Assembly: GCA_963702495.1 (NCBI GenBank)
Contig: CAVPDA010000018.1
Span: 372,001 to 436,000, forward strand
DNA length: 64,000 nt
Source: CAVPDA01 sp963702495
Lineage (GTDB): Bacteria; Pseudomonadota; Gammaproteobacteria; Burkholderiales; Rhodocyclaceae
Direction of reading: 5' to 3'
Made by a program: the position numbers and the translations under genes. Below, in pieces: positions 45,475 to 54,446 of the stretch. Every line of letters begins with the position of its first letter. Positions within the stretch are counted from its first letter, which is position 1. The notes under the pieces were generated by a model. The model worked only from the letters and a program-made list of their open reading frames with translations, had not been told where the DNA came from and did not search any database.

Positions 45475-46419
45475 TCAAGCGCCGTCGCGCACGCAGCGGC
45501 ACGAGATGGCGCTGTCATCGGTGCTTGCCTCAATGCGCATGCAGCGTCCGCCCATCATTCCGCCAAAGGCGTACCAACTGGGGCGCCCCGAAGGATCCAG
45601 AGCCCAGTAGTAGCCGTTTTGACTCAGTTCGTAGAAGCCCGCAAACCGAGCATCGAAGACACCACCCAACACCGCGTCGAACCCGGTGTCTCCGCCTTCG
45701 ATCAGCAGGCCATAGAGGCGACGGTCGGAATCCCAGTTTGCGCCGAGGCTGGCCGCCAGCGCCTGCCAGTGGGTCTCGGTGGGCAGCTGCCACCCCGGTG
45801 GGCACCCTGCCTGGGCGGCGGCTCTCGTGTACAGACGCCCGAACGGCCGCGCACGGGTGGGCTCATCGCCATACCAGCGCGATCCCGGCGAATCGAAGTT
45901 CAAGTTCTGCGCCAACCAGGTCATGCCGCCGAGCCGAACGGTGCGATACAGCTGGCCATCACGCGGGTCGGTGTAGAGCCGCTGAGCCGACTTCGCCGCT
46001 TCAACCAGCGCCTGCGCTCCGCCGGAGTGTGTGAGATCTACGGTGAAGAAGGCCGAATAGGCCTCCGGCACGGAGCAGCCGTCGAGCGTGCCCACGATGA
46101 GCTGCAGCGCGGGCGCCGCCGGCTGGGAGGCGAGCTCGCGCGCCATCTCCATCTCGCGTTGCACATAGCCGCCCTTGGCGAGCATGCGCTGCGACATGCA
46201 GATCACGACAACGCTGGCGCCGCTCAGGGCGCTGCGAATCTGCCGGTCCCATTCGCTGGCCGGTGGGATATCACGTGCATCAATCCATGGCCGCAGCCCG
46301 GCCCGCGCCAACGCCGCGTACAGCGCTACCACGGCGGCCTTGTCTTCGCTGGCATGGCAAAGGAAGATCCGTCCGCCGCTTGCCGGCGGCATTGAGAGTG
46401 GTGCGGCATCCGGAGTCAT
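45475..46419 (-). CDS. TIR domain fused to a FISUMP (C-type-lectin-like) domain
   Basis: In the 314-residue protein residues about 15-130 are a TIR domain: GRIFLCHASEDKAAVVALYA, RPWIDARDIPPASEWDRQIR, ASVVVICMSQRMLAKGGYVQREMEMA (candidate catalytic Glu). Residues about 150-314 match the Fibrobacter succinogenes major paralogous domain: DPRDGQLYRTVRLGGMTWLAQNL, GRLYTRAAAQAGCPPGWQLPTETHWQAL, and the end SAISCRCVRDGA. TIR domains cleave NAD+ or signal. FISUMP is a ligand-binding C-type-lectin-like fold. There is no signal peptide, so it should be cytoplasmic. It follows a paralogue by 74 bases on the same strand, forming a pair. Confidence 0.8.
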   Translation of the reverse strand: MTPDAAPLSMPPASGGRIFLCHASEDKAAVVALYAALARAGLRPWIDARDIPPASEWDRQIRSALSGASVVVICMSQRMLAKGGYVQREMEMARELASQPAAPALQLIVGTLDGCSVPEAYSAFFTVDLTHSGGAQALVEAAKSAQRLYTDPRDGQLYRTVRLGGMTWLAQNLNFDSPGSRWYGDEPTRARPFGRLYTRAAAQAGCPPGWQLPTETHWQALAASLGANWDSDRRLYGLLIEGGDTGFDAVLGGVFDARFAGFYELSQNGYYWALDPSGRPSWYAFGGMMGGRCMRIEASTDDSAISCRCVRDGA

Positions 46420-46493
46420 CTCGAACTCGTGGTCGCCTCGTTGGCAAATCTCCGGGCTCGGTATCGGGGGCTGGACGACCCCTGGGACGACTG

Positions 46494-47525
46494 TCAGCGC
46501 CCGTTGGCATCGCTATCGCGCACGCACCGCACCGATAGACCCCAGCGCTGGTCAAGCGGCGAGCTCGAATGCACCACCCGCAGCTCATTGTCGCGCCGCA
46601 GCTGCACTTGCCCGCTCAGCGTGTAGAAGACATATACCCACGCACTCCGAACCGGCCCCATGAAGTCGGATTGCAGTCTGTTGTATTCATAGGCCGTGCT
46701 GGTCCAATAAGCGCCGGTCCGGCCGTTCTCTTCGAATGCACCGTCGGCGGTGCGCACGCCGGCGAGTTGGGCATCGAATCCACTGCGGCCACCGCGCATC
46801 AGCACGTCGAATGCTTGCTCGGGTTTGCCCACCGACGCGCCTTCGCCGGGGTAGCCCTCGTCCATGTCGCGGTAGCCGCCAACGGCCAGGGCCAGATCGC
46901 GCCACTCTGCGTCGGTGGGCAGATGCCAGCCGTGTAGGCAAGCGATGCGCGCGCCCTCCCAGGTGTACAGGCGGCCACGTGCAAGCCCGCGGGCACGGGG
47001 CTGCACAGGCCACGAAACACCATGGGCATCGAGGTCATAGTCCAGATTGCGTGCAAGCCACGTCTTGCCACCAATTTGCACGGTCGGATAGGTCACCCCA
47101 TCGCGCTGATCGGTGAATAGCCGCAAGTCGTAGTCAAGGCGTTCGGTAAGCCGCTCAACACCCTCAGGCGCGAACAGGTCCACATGCTGAAGATGCGCGA
47201 GCGCTTCCGGCACCGGGCAGGGTTCCAGCCGCAGCGGCAGTAGGAATGGGCGCTCCGGTGGCCGACTCAGCGCCATCTCGGTCAACGCTTGCAGCACGGG
47301 CGCCAACGCCGTGGAAGAACTCCCCGCCCACGCTGCGGAGATGCCGAGTGCGACATACCGTGCGGTGCCCAATGTCTGCAGCACCGCCGGCCCGCCCTTA
47401 GCATCGCTGGACTCGTCGAGTAGGTACACGGCGCAGGTCAGGCCGATACGTTCCAGCGCATCCGCCAGCGCCTTCACTCGCGCCGCGTGTTCTGCATCCA
47501 GGCAAAGCACCACCACCTTATCCAC
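46494..47525 (-). CDS. diverged TIR-like/FISUMP paralogue
   Basis: The product of about 343 residues starts at a GTG (VDKVVVLCLDAEHAARVKAL). The N-terminal half follows the TIR/SEFIR-type layout (AEHAARVKALADALERIGLTCAVYLLDES, ARYVALGISAAWAG) but lacks a clear catalytic Glu. The C-terminal half is a complete FISUMP domain: DQRDGVTYPTVQIGGKTWLARNLDYD, GRLYTWEGARIACLHGWHLPTDAEWRDLALAVGGY, TGAYWTSTAYEYN, LSVRCVRDSD. No ATG is well placed; the nearest lies 53 codons upstream and adds an Arg-rich stretch. It is the upstream partner of the TIR-FISUMP gene. Confidence 0.7.
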   Translation of the reverse strand: MDKVVVLCLDAEHAARVKALADALERIGLTCAVYLLDESSDAKGGPAVLQTLGTARYVALGISAAWAGSSSTALAPVLQALTEMALSRPPERPFLLPLRLEPCPVPEALAHLQHVDLFAPEGVERLTERLDYDLRLFTDQRDGVTYPTVQIGGKTWLARNLDYDLDAHGVSWPVQPRARGLARGRLYTWEGARIACLHGWHLPTDAEWRDLALAVGGYRDMDEGYPGEGASVGKPEQAFDVLMRGGRSGFDAQLAGVRTADGAFEENGRTGAYWTSTAYEYNRLQSDFMGPVRSAWVYVFYTLSGQVQLRRDNELRVVHSSSPLDQRWGLSVRCVRDSDANGR

Positions 47526-47996
47526 GGTCAGCCAATGATCCCGCGCGGTCCGAAGGCTGTGAACGGTCGCGGGCAGGCGGCGCGGCTGAATCCGGCCGTG
47601 CGTTGCTGGCCTACCGCGTGATCGTCCATAGGAAGTCCAAACGCCCTCTGCTCCTCCCGAGGTTGTGACCTCGGACGCTTTCAAGCCACGGGCCGCGTCT
47701 CAATCGCTCAGACTGCCGACTACTTGTGTGTACCCAACTCTGCGCGGCCTCCTTCGTGTGACCACCTGGCGGTTGCATCCGACGCGAGGCTACGGAAGAG
47801 TTGCTGGGGAGCTGCCTGTCGCCAAGGGCAGCAACTGACCGAGTCGAAGCAGTGTGGGTTTCAATTTGCTCGCCGTAATCCGGACATTCAATCTAAACGG
47901 ATGGTGCCTCCCAAGCCGGAATTGTGTGGCAACCTTGAACGGCGGGTTGTGGCCGAAAGCAGGCGTTCGGTTTTCCCTGAGAGTTGCTCCCCAGCG
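47526..47996. other. 470-base intergenic region, no gene recognised
   Basis: It separates the TIR/FISUMP pair from the RES toxin gene. Frames on both strands are short and without motifs. It must contain the promoter of the TIR/FISUMP pair (minus strand), but I see no clear -10/-35. Confidence 0.4.
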
Positions 47997-48470
47997 CTAC
48001 GACCTGAATAGCCGGTTGTACTCGAACAAGCGCACGACCCGAGCCGTGATTCGCTTGCTTTGCGGGTGGATGGGGTTGATCAGCGAAGCCTGTTCTTCGG
48101 GAACAACCACGGAAGGCACCAACAGGATCGGCGATCGCCGCGACGCGAGCCACGCCGAGCCGATCTTCACGCTTGCGTGGCTGGCGGGGATTGCCGACCA
48201 GGTCGGAGGCAGCGCCGCTACGTCGAGTTCTTCGCGCAATGCCCAGACGTCGTCCGGCACGTCCAACTCCAGCAAGTATCGGTTCAACGGCAAGCCCGCG
48301 TCGTCGATGTGCGCCGCGGTCTCGAGCACGGCGATCGAAATCGTGGGGGCCGCATAGATCACTGCCTCACCGGTGTCGTTCCAGCGCCCGGGCCTCTTGG
48401 CCGCCCCGCCACCGCTAAGGTCATCCGCCCGGTGCTGGCGCGTGTCTGCCGCGATGCGCCACAACTTCAC
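47997..48470 (-). CDS. RES-domain NAD+-degrading toxin
   Basis: The 157-residue protein starts MKLWRIAADTRQHRADDLSG and carries the RES hallmarks: the leading Arg in LWRI, GGGAAKRPGRWNDTGEAVIYAAPTISIAVLE (conserved R, Y, E) and ILLVPSVVVPEEQASLINPIHP (S and N). RES toxins (Res, MbcT) consume NAD+ by phosphorolysis or hydrolysis. The gene overlaps the upstream antitoxin gene by four bases (ATGA), the normal Xre-RES order with antitoxin first. Confidence 0.92.
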   Translation of the reverse strand: MKLWRIAADTRQHRADDLSGGGAAKRPGRWNDTGEAVIYAAPTISIAVLETAAHIDDAGLPLNRYLLELDVPDDVWALREELDVAALPPTWSAIPASHASVKIGSAWLASRRSPILLVPSVVVPEEQASLINPIHPQSKRITARVVRLFEYNRLFRS

Positions 48471-49066
48471 TGGTAGGCGCCGCTCTCAATGGAGCCCAGC
48501 AAGCGAACTACCACCTCCACACCCGTGGGCGTGCCGATCAGATCCGCAGGCTTGCGGCCACCCAATGCGGGCTGGGGGCGCTCGATCCACTGGCCAAGCC
48601 ACCTGGCGGCATCGAAGTCCTTCGCCTCTGCCGCGGTACTGTTGCGGACGATGTCCTGCGCAATTCCGAGAAGTTTGATCATCCCGACGGCAGCTTGGCC
48701 GCCACTGCCGCTAACCAACTCGCCAGCAGCCGCCTTCTTTTCAGCCGTAGCCTTGGGCACACCCAGGATGTTGAATATCCGCGAGGTTGGGACCTCCATC
48801 CTCTTTGAGAGGTCTTTGATGAACGCTCCCAGCACGCCCTGCCGTTCAATCTCCACGATCTCCATGGGCGTTGCGCCAGCGACCGCGCGCACGTAGGCGT
48901 CAACGCCCTTGTTACGTTGATACAAGATGCCCTTTGTCTTGGTCTTGCGCCGCGCGTTCGCTGGTTCGCCACCGTTCGCCAAGGTGGACGAAACCGCCGG
49001 CACGGCAGCATCGGCGCCACGGCGCGACTTGGCAAGGGACCCGGACTTAGCGGTAGTGGATGACAT
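48467..49066 (-). CDS. Xre/MbcA/ParS-type antitoxin
   Basis: The 199-residue protein has a basic, disordered N-terminus and a helix-turn-helix-like Xre part (VEIERQGVLGAFIKDLSKRMEVPTSRIFNILGVPKATAEKKAAAGE). The C-terminal DUF2384 toxin-binding domain has GMIKLLGIAQDIVRN, ARWLGQWIERPQPALGGRKPADLIGTPTGVEVVVRLLGSIESGAY, where LGG..P.D....G...V...L is the family signature. It neutralises the RES toxin and represses the operon. A 20-base palindrome lies 14 bases before its start. Confidence 0.92.
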   Translation of the reverse strand: MSSTTAKSGSLAKSRRGADAAVPAVSSTLANGGEPANARRKTKTKGILYQRNKGVDAYVRAVAGATPMEIVEIERQGVLGAFIKDLSKRMEVPTSRIFNILGVPKATAEKKAAAGELVSGSGGQAAVGMIKLLGIAQDIVRNSTAAEAKDFDAARWLGQWIERPQPALGGRKPADLIGTPTGVEVVVRLLGSIESGAYQ

Positions 49067-49079
49067 CGCACACCCCCTA

Positions 49080-49104
49080 TGTGTCTCTATAGGGACACAT
49101 TATA
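49080..49104 (-). promoter_or_regulatory. operator palindrome and -10 element of the Xre-RES operon
   Basis: TGTGTCTCTA TAGGGACACA (49080-49099) is a palindrome with one mismatched pair. On the minus strand a perfect TATAAT (49104-49099) touches it, with a weak TTTTGC 16 bases further upstream as a possible -35. The palindrome sits between the -10 and the antitoxin start, an ideal place for autorepression by the Xre antitoxin. Confidence 0.75.
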
Positions 49105-49758
49105 GTCCCAAACCGGACGGGCAAAACCGAAGCTTGGTGGCCAACGGGATTGCGGTCGGATTTCTAGCCAATCGTGACCGATCACCGTTCGCTCGGGAGG
49201 AACGGCGGCTACGTTCGGTTGTGGGCGACTGCTGCCTGACGGTACTTGATCGCGTAATTCCCTACCCCTCTGTGCTTGGCCCAATCTTTCCGGTCCTTGC
49301 GACAGGGCACGCCGGCCCGTAGCCGCCTTTTCTTCCGTTCCCAGCAACAGTCGCTTCATCAATTCGCTTCATTGAGCCTCTCAAGGTGCTTCGCCACGTC
49401 AGGACTCGACGGCACTGCGTCAACCGGCTTTCCTGCGCCCCGTCATAGGATGACAAGGCCGTATGTGGGAGATGACCACGCAGGCGCCCAGTAGCGCCCT
49501 TCGAAGCGTTTGACATGCTCATGCGCCCCGAGTAGCTTGGCGGCACGGGGTCTCAAGGCACTGCAGGCAGCCACGCCCTGGCTCGACCATCCGGGACGCT
49601 TGCAAGAGCCCCGTAGCATTGAACACGAGAACAATGATCCTTGCCGTGGAGTCGGCGCCTCTCTTGGGCACTCTGGGAAAGCGCTGCGCCCAGAGCGCCT
49701 GGAACGTGACGCATCAGCAGCGCCAGGTCCAATCGATAAGCGAGAAGGGGGGATTGCA
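49105..49758. other. 650-base intergenic region, no gene recognised
   Basis: This divergent gap lies between the Xre-RES operon and a secreted-protein gene. No frame shows a family motif. The phrase GGCCAACGGGATTGCGGTCGG near 49140 resembles wording in the gap at 42.6-43.3 kb. It may be decayed repeat DNA. Confidence 0.4.
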
Positions 49759-50517
49759 ATGCGGAAACTTTTCGTTCTGTTCTTGGTGGCAGCAGCAGCT
49801 ACGCTAGCTTATGCGGAGGACAGGGGCCCCTGGGACGACCCGGGACGCCCGGATGACGCAGCACCGGCGCGCGTGTATGCGCGTGATTCCGTTGTCTTTG
49901 GTCGCGCCTACGGCGAATGGTCTGCCGCTTGGCACCAGTGGGCCGATTCGATGCCGGCGAAGAAACACCCGCTGTTCGACACGGCGCCGTGCTCGGAGGG
50001 ACAGTCGGGCCCCGTTTGGTTTCTCGGCGGGAGATTCTGTGTTCCAGAGGTAAATCCGGATTGCGTGAATGTCTCGGCCGTTCGTGAATGCACGGTGCCG
50101 GCAGGCAAGGCATTGTACTTTCCCGTCCTCAACATCTCCTGCCTGGATGCGGAGGCGAAGAACAGTTTTTGTGGGACTGCAGGTCCGTTCATTACGGAGA
50201 TGCGGGCTTTCGTGACGGGCGCTATCGATGAAACGACAGATCTGGCGGTCAGTCTTGACGGCAAGCCATTGAAGGTCCACCTGAAGAGGGACTTCCGCGT
50301 CCAGTCGCCCGTCTACACGAGCATCATGCCGGAGGGCAATCTGCTCCAAGCATTGGGCGAAACGGTGATTGGGGCGGGTACCTACTTTGGGGTCGATGAT
50401 GGTGTCTATGTGATGCTCAAGCCTTTGCACAAGGGCGATCACACCCTCAACTTCAAGGGGCGATTCCCGCAGTTCGATTTCACTCTCGATTTCACTTACA
50501 AGCTCACCGTGAAGTAG
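49759..50517 (+). CDS. secreted protein of unknown function
   Basis: The 252-residue protein starts MRKLFVLFLVAAAATLAYAE, a signal peptide cleaved after AYA. The mature part begins with DRGPWDDPGRPDDAAPARVY. It contains several cysteines (GRFCVPEVNPDCVNVSAVRECTVPAG, ISCLDAEAKNSFCGTAG) that could form disulphides in the periplasm, and ends in beta-strand-like repeats (LNFKGRFPQFDFTLDFTYKLTV). I do not recognise the family by name. AGAAGGGGGGAT lies before the ATG. Confidence 0.72.
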   Translation: MRKLFVLFLVAAAATLAYAEDRGPWDDPGRPDDAAPARVYARDSVVFGRAYGEWSAAWHQWADSMPAKKHPLFDTAPCSEGQSGPVWFLGGRFCVPEVNPDCVNVSAVRECTVPAGKALYFPVLNISCLDAEAKNSFCGTAGPFITEMRAFVTGAIDETTDLAVSLDGKPLKVHLKRDFRVQSPVYTSIMPEGNLLQALGETVIGAGTYFGVDDGVYVMLKPLHKGDHTLNFKGRFPQFDFTLDFTYKLTVK

Positions 50518-51312
50518 GAGGCACCGGGGGGTCGGACATCGGAAACCGGCCGGTCCCGTTTCAGTCGCTTCCGGGGGCGGGTAACGTGGTCGCGTTGCCC
50601 CCTTCCGCAAACGACTGATCGGTGAAACGCCAACTGCTGTCCGCCCTTCTTGTTGAATGGCTTCCGGGCAACGCGAACGGCGGCATGAGCGAGAGCGCCA
50701 TCTGGGTTTGGTATCCGCAAGGCGGACCGACCCAAACCGCCAAGACTGCATCTCGAACCTCTGCAACGGCCGAGTTCCCGAGGCCAATGAAGATCGAGAA
50801 GTGTTGCTCCTGGGTCGCAGAGCGTCAGCTCAGGAACACGCCGATGGCGGTCGTCGCTGGTTAGCGTCCCGGCACTCGCGCGCCCCGCCACTCGGCGTTG
50901 GAACCCGGTCTGACAACGAAGTGTTGCTTTCTGCCGAACGCCGACCCGAGTGAGGAAGTGCCGCGCGGGCCAAGCTCTTTCTCGGGGCGATCCCGAAGTT
51001 ACACAATGGAAGCGCGATGACGCCGCACACGGACGACCGATTGCCCGTTGCGCCGTCACCTATTGTGCGCAGCCGCAGATGCGTTGCTTGATCGAGCAGG
51101 CGCCAGCGTGCCACCATTTTCAGCGTCACCAGCCAAGGCCTGTACCGGCGCCGAAATCCCTGCGTAACATGGCCACTTATCCACATAATCTGTGGATAAA
51201 CTGCCCGACGCCTGCCGCGGAGCGCCCGGTTTATGGCGCCATGTGGCGCAACGATCGCTGCGACGGCACGACCGGCAGATGCAGTGCACCACCTCAAGCA
51301 TCTCAACGGTTC
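50518..51312. other. 795-base intergenic region, empty except for a DnaA-box palindrome
   Basis: No frame on either strand carries a family motif or ribosome site. The one notable site is a 23-base palindrome of two perfect DnaA boxes at 51177-51199, listed separately. Confidence 0.45.
51177..51199. promoter_or_regulatory. two perfect DnaA boxes in head-to-head palindrome
   Basis: TTATCCACA (51177-51185) and TGTGGATAA (51191-51199) are separated by TAATC. Both nonamers match the strict DnaA consensus. They lie about 38 kb from dnaA, in a gene-free gap and 114 bases before the hydrolase start. This could be a DnaA titration or regulatory site, the remnant of a plasmid or phage origin, or simply a hairpin. 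Confidence 0.7.
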
Positions 51313-52177
51313 ATGGTCAATCGACACCCCTTTGGTAGGCGCCTCGCCCTGAGCGTAATTGGGGTCGCGGGCGTGGCTTACGCCGCCGCTTGTGTCTATC
51401 TCTGGACGCAGCAGCGGGCGCTGATCTTCCAGCCGGAGGCGGCCGTACTTCGCACGCCGGGCGACGCAGGCATGGAGTTCCGGGCGATCGAAATTCCTGC
51501 CCCGGATGGAGGCGTCATCCATGCATGGTGGCTGCCGGCGCATTCGCGTGTTTCGGCTGCGGCGACCGTTCTCTACCTGCGGGGCAACGACGGCAACCTG
51601 GGAAGGGAGGTTGCCCGCCTGGATGCACTGCACCGCCACGGGCTCCCGATCCTCGCTATCGACTATCGGGGCTATGGCCGCAGCAGCGGCCCCGCGCCCT
51701 CCGAGTCGCAAGTCTATGCAGATGCGAGCGCGGCGTGGGATCACCTGGTGTGGCAGAAAGGGATCGCTCCGGGGCGCATCGTTCTGTACGGCCATTCGCT
51801 GGGTGGTGCCGTGGCGGCGGAGTTGGCCCTGCGCCGTGGGCCGGCCTGCGGCATCGTGTTCGAGGGCGCGTTTACCTCCATGGCGGAGATGGCGCGAAGG
51901 GAGTATCCGATGATTCCGGTTCGACGGGCTGCTCAATGAGCGCTTCGACACCGTGACCAAGGTGGAGCGTCTGGTGCTGCCGATGATCTTCGTGCATGGC
52001 ACGGCCGACGCGGTGGTGCCGGTGGCGATGTCCGAGCGGCTGTATCGGGCGGCCCGCGGGGACAGGCAGCTGGTCCTGGTCGAGGGGGCGGGGCACGAGG
52101 CGGCCTTGACCGCCGGCGGGCAGCGCCTCTCGGACGCCTTGGTGCGGCTGGTCCGCATGTGCGATGGCGGGCAATGA
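51313..52177 (+). CDS. alpha/beta hydrolase, membrane-anchored, single-base frameshift
   Basis: The first frame (MVNRHPFGRRLALSVIGVAG, one membrane anchor) has LILAIDYRGYGRS-type motif LPILAIDYRGYGRSSGPAPSE, oxyanion region YLRGNDGN, and the nucleophile elbow LYGHSLGGAVAAELAL (Ser). It ends at a TGA at 51937-51939. In the next frame the family continues NERFDTVTKVERLVLPMIFV, HGTADAVVPVAMSERLY (Asp) and EGAGHEAAL (His). Removing one G from GGG near 51925-51928 gives a continuous MIPVRRLLNERFD. It would be of the inner-membrane YfhR/bem46 type. The break is either a lesion or an insertion error. Confidence 0.82.
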
Positions 52178-52390
52178 AGTCGTGTCGGGAATTGGACTGT
52201 GGCCACCACCGCGATCCGGTCTGCGGAGATCGCCGGCCATTCGAGCGCGCCTGAAATCGCTTCTCCCGGGCGCCGATTCGCGCCGCGGGCGGCGGGCGCG
52301 GTCCGGTTGATGAACAGTGATTCGCCCCGAGTCCCGCAGCGGGCAATAGCGGCGATAATCAGTTCTCTTGCTTGCACAAGGGAGTTTGCA

Positions 52391-52987
52391 TTGAATCCCA
52401 GAACGAAGTCGGGGGGCCGGACGGTTGCGTGGAACAAGGGCAAACTGCCCGGCCAGAAGTTGCCGTTGACTCTGACAGAAGTCCGCGCGATCCGTCGTCG
52501 CCTGAAGTCGGCCAAGAAGTTGCGAGACTTCGTCCTGTTCAGCTTGGCCATCGAAAGCAGCCTGCGCGCATGCGACCTCGTTCAGCTTCGCGTTCGGGAT
52601 GTTTCCACGGGACGCCAGATCGCGTCCCAAGTCACGATCAGGCCACTTCAGATGGACCGTCCCGTTCAATTCGAGATCTCGGATGAGACGCGAGATGCGA
52701 TTGCCGTGTGGATCGCACAGGCAGGGCTCAAGCCAGACGACTATTTGTTTCCCAGCCGGTTGAGCGCATCCCCCCATCTATCGACCCGGCAGTACGCCCG
52801 GGATGTGGCTTCGTGGGTGAGCCTGATCGGTCTGGACCCGGGCGCCTATGGCACCCAGTCATTGCGTCGAACAAAGCCAGCGCTGATTTACAACAGAACC
52901 CAGGACCTCGAAGCTGTGCAGCGACTCCTGGGCCACAGCAAGCCGCGAAATACCGCACGGTTCCTTGGAATCGACGATGAGGCGTGA
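52391..52987 (+). CDS. degenerate tyrosine recombinase, catalytic residues replaced
   Basis: The 198-residue protein starts at a TTG with GGGAG seven bases upstream: LNPRTKSGGRTVAWNKGKLPG. It is closely related to a widespread short integrase family. Box I is kept (ESSLRACDLVQL). The usual Lys motif (RKTQRPVQFEL-like) reads RPLQMDRPVQFEI, the HxxR box reads TQSLRRTK with Gln for His, and the nucleophile region RYLGI reads RFLGIDDEA with Phe for Tyr, followed at once by the stop. The GH is present (LLGHSKPRNTARF). It is probably unable to cleave DNA but may still bind it. Confidence 0.8.
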   Translation: MNPRTKSGGRTVAWNKGKLPGQKLPLTLTEVRAIRRRLKSAKKLRDFVLFSLAIESSLRACDLVQLRVRDVSTGRQIASQVTIRPLQMDRPVQFEISDETRDAIAVWIAQAGLKPDDYLFPSRLSASPHLSTRQYARDVASWVSLIGLDPGAYGTQSLRRTKPALIYNRTQDLEAVQRLLGHSKPRNTARFLGIDDEA

Positions 52988-53098
52988 TGTCAGTGATGCA
53001 GCCTCGCGCCGTCGGCGCCACTGGATGAGCGCGGCGGCCAACAACGGCAGATCGCAAGAGCCACACATTGCGCGGGGCTCCTGTCGATCGCCTGAGGG

Positions 53099-53302
53099 TT
53101 ACTCCGGCCGGATATTCGCGGCCTGCTTGCCCTTGGGGCCGGTGGTGACGTCGAAGGAAACCGCCTGTCCTTCCTTCAGCGTCTTGAAGCCGCTGCCCTG
53201 GATTGCGGAGAAATGGGCGAACAGGTCCTCGCCGCCGCCGTCCGGGGTGATGAAGCCGAAACCCTTCGCATCGTTGAACCACTTGACCTTGCCAGTTGCC
53301 AT
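53099..53302 (-). CDS. cold-shock protein, CspA family
   Basis: The 67-residue protein is a single OB-fold cold-shock domain: MATGKVKWFNDAKGFGFITP (RNP1 KGFGFI), DLFAHFSAIQ (RNP2-like), ending GPKGKQAANIRPE. It binds single-stranded RNA and DNA and melts RNA structure. GGAGGAG lies eight bases before the ATG at 53302; a longer frame upstream is not family-like. Confidence 0.95.
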   Translation of the reverse strand: MATGKVKWFNDAKGFGFITPDGGGEDLFAHFSAIQGSGFKTLKEGQAVSFDVTTGPKGKQAANIRPE

Positions 53303-53559
53303 CGTCGTCTCCTCCTGAGATCTGCTCGGGACAATTCCCTTACGGCCCGACATCAAGAAGCACGAAACAACTGGGGGTCACCATCGTCATCCGATCTTGA
53401 AGCGTGTCGTGGCGCGAATTTGACACGATCAGACCACGGCGCGTCAATGCGTGGCGTGCCGGGTATTGCGCAGGCGGACACCGCGACAGCATCTGAAGGC
53501 CCGGGGAGCAGCGCAGCGGCGCTATTATTCGCGCCGAGCAGACTATTTGGTGTCCGATC

Positions 53560-53883
53560 ATGCCCCAGGTTTTCACCCCCGCCGAGCGCAATCTGATCCG
53601 CAGCGAGTTCATCGACCGTTGGGGTCAGTTTCAGAGCCTGCGCGAGGGCATCTGGCTGCGCCGCTGGGCAGCCGGGCCCAACGCGGGCAAACCCAAGATC
53701 AAGTCCGTGGTGCAATCCATGATCGATCGCGGCCTGGTTGAGATCGTCGATCCGGAGCGCGGCGTTCCCACTGCCCGGTTCACACCGGCCGGCATCGAAG
53801 CCTTGCGCACCATGGCTGCGAATCCCAAGCAGCTTCCGCCGGAGAACTTCGCGCACCTGATCCAGCAACTGCAGCAGTTGTGA
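53560..53883 (+). CDS. small winged-helix-like hypothetical protein
   Basis: The 107-residue protein starts MPQVFTPAERNLIRSEFIDR and contains FQSLREGIWLRRWAAGPNAGKPKIKSVVQSMIDRGLVEIVDPERGVPTARFTPAGIEALRTM. The pattern of three helices followed by a beta wing (LVEI...ARFTPAG) resembles marR/winged-helix folds. No named family is recognised. It lies 51 bases before the IHF-like gene on the same strand. Confidence 0.62.
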   Translation: MPQVFTPAERNLIRSEFIDRWGQFQSLREGIWLRRWAAGPNAGKPKIKSVVQSMIDRGLVEIVDPERGVPTARFTPAGIEALRTMAANPKQLPPENFAHLIQQLQQL

Positions 53884-53934
53884 GCGCCAACGCACGCCAT
53901 GGCCTACCGCTTTCCAGAAGGTAGAATCTGCGCC

Positions 53935-54223
53935 ATGACGCGCTCGGATCTCATCGCCGCCCTTGCCTCCCGCTTCTCCCATATGAAGTCGGAGGACGCT
54001 GCCATCTCGGTAAGGGCGATTCTTGATGCCATCGGGCGTTCATTGGCACAAGGTGGTCGGGTCGAAATCCGCGGCTTTGGAAGTTTCCGTTTGAACTACC
54101 CCCCGCACGCACGGGGCGCAATCCGACGAGTGGAGAAACGGTTCCTGTTGCTGAAAATACGCGACGCACTTCAAAGCGGGCAAAGAAATGCGGGAACGCG
54201 TTGATCAGCCGATGCGGCGATGA
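53935..54223 (+). pseudogene. IHF/HU-family DNA-binding protein, two frame breaks
   Basis: The first frame gives MTRSDLIAALASRFSHMKSE, with the IHF-beta-like end of the helical part VEIRGFGSFRLNY. The next conserved block, GRNPTSGETVPVAE, is in a second frame, and YATHFKAGKEMRERVDQP is in a third, ending in TGA at 54221-54223. The breaks coincide with a run of six C (54099-54104, seven needed) and of four A near 54152-54155 (five needed). Corrected, the product is a normal IHF/HU protein of about 95 residues. Two single-base losses in homopolymers make base-calling errors plausible. Confidence 0.8.
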
Positions 54224-54446
54224 TGGGCTGACGGCCTCTCCGCCATAGGGTAGTTGCTGAAATGAACGAAATGAACGTCTGGAGCACCCTATAGAGCCGA
54301 CATTCATGAACGAATGTGCTATGACTCTTGATCGGCCAATGCGGTCATAGGGCCTGCCCAAACGAGCGGCAGGTATCCGGCAGTCAGCCGACCTTGGGGC
54401 CACCGTGGCATCGAATGTCAGCTCCCAACCCCGCGAACGCGAACTG

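Noticed and set aside
45475..47525. Possible diversity-generating retroelement target genes because of the lectin-like ends (RCVRD)
   Set aside because: No reverse transcriptase, template repeat or near-repeat of the C-terminal coding sequence is visible in the window.
50830..52551. A 573-codon minus-strand frame
   Set aside because: Antisense to the hydrolase and the short recombinase; no recognisable domain.
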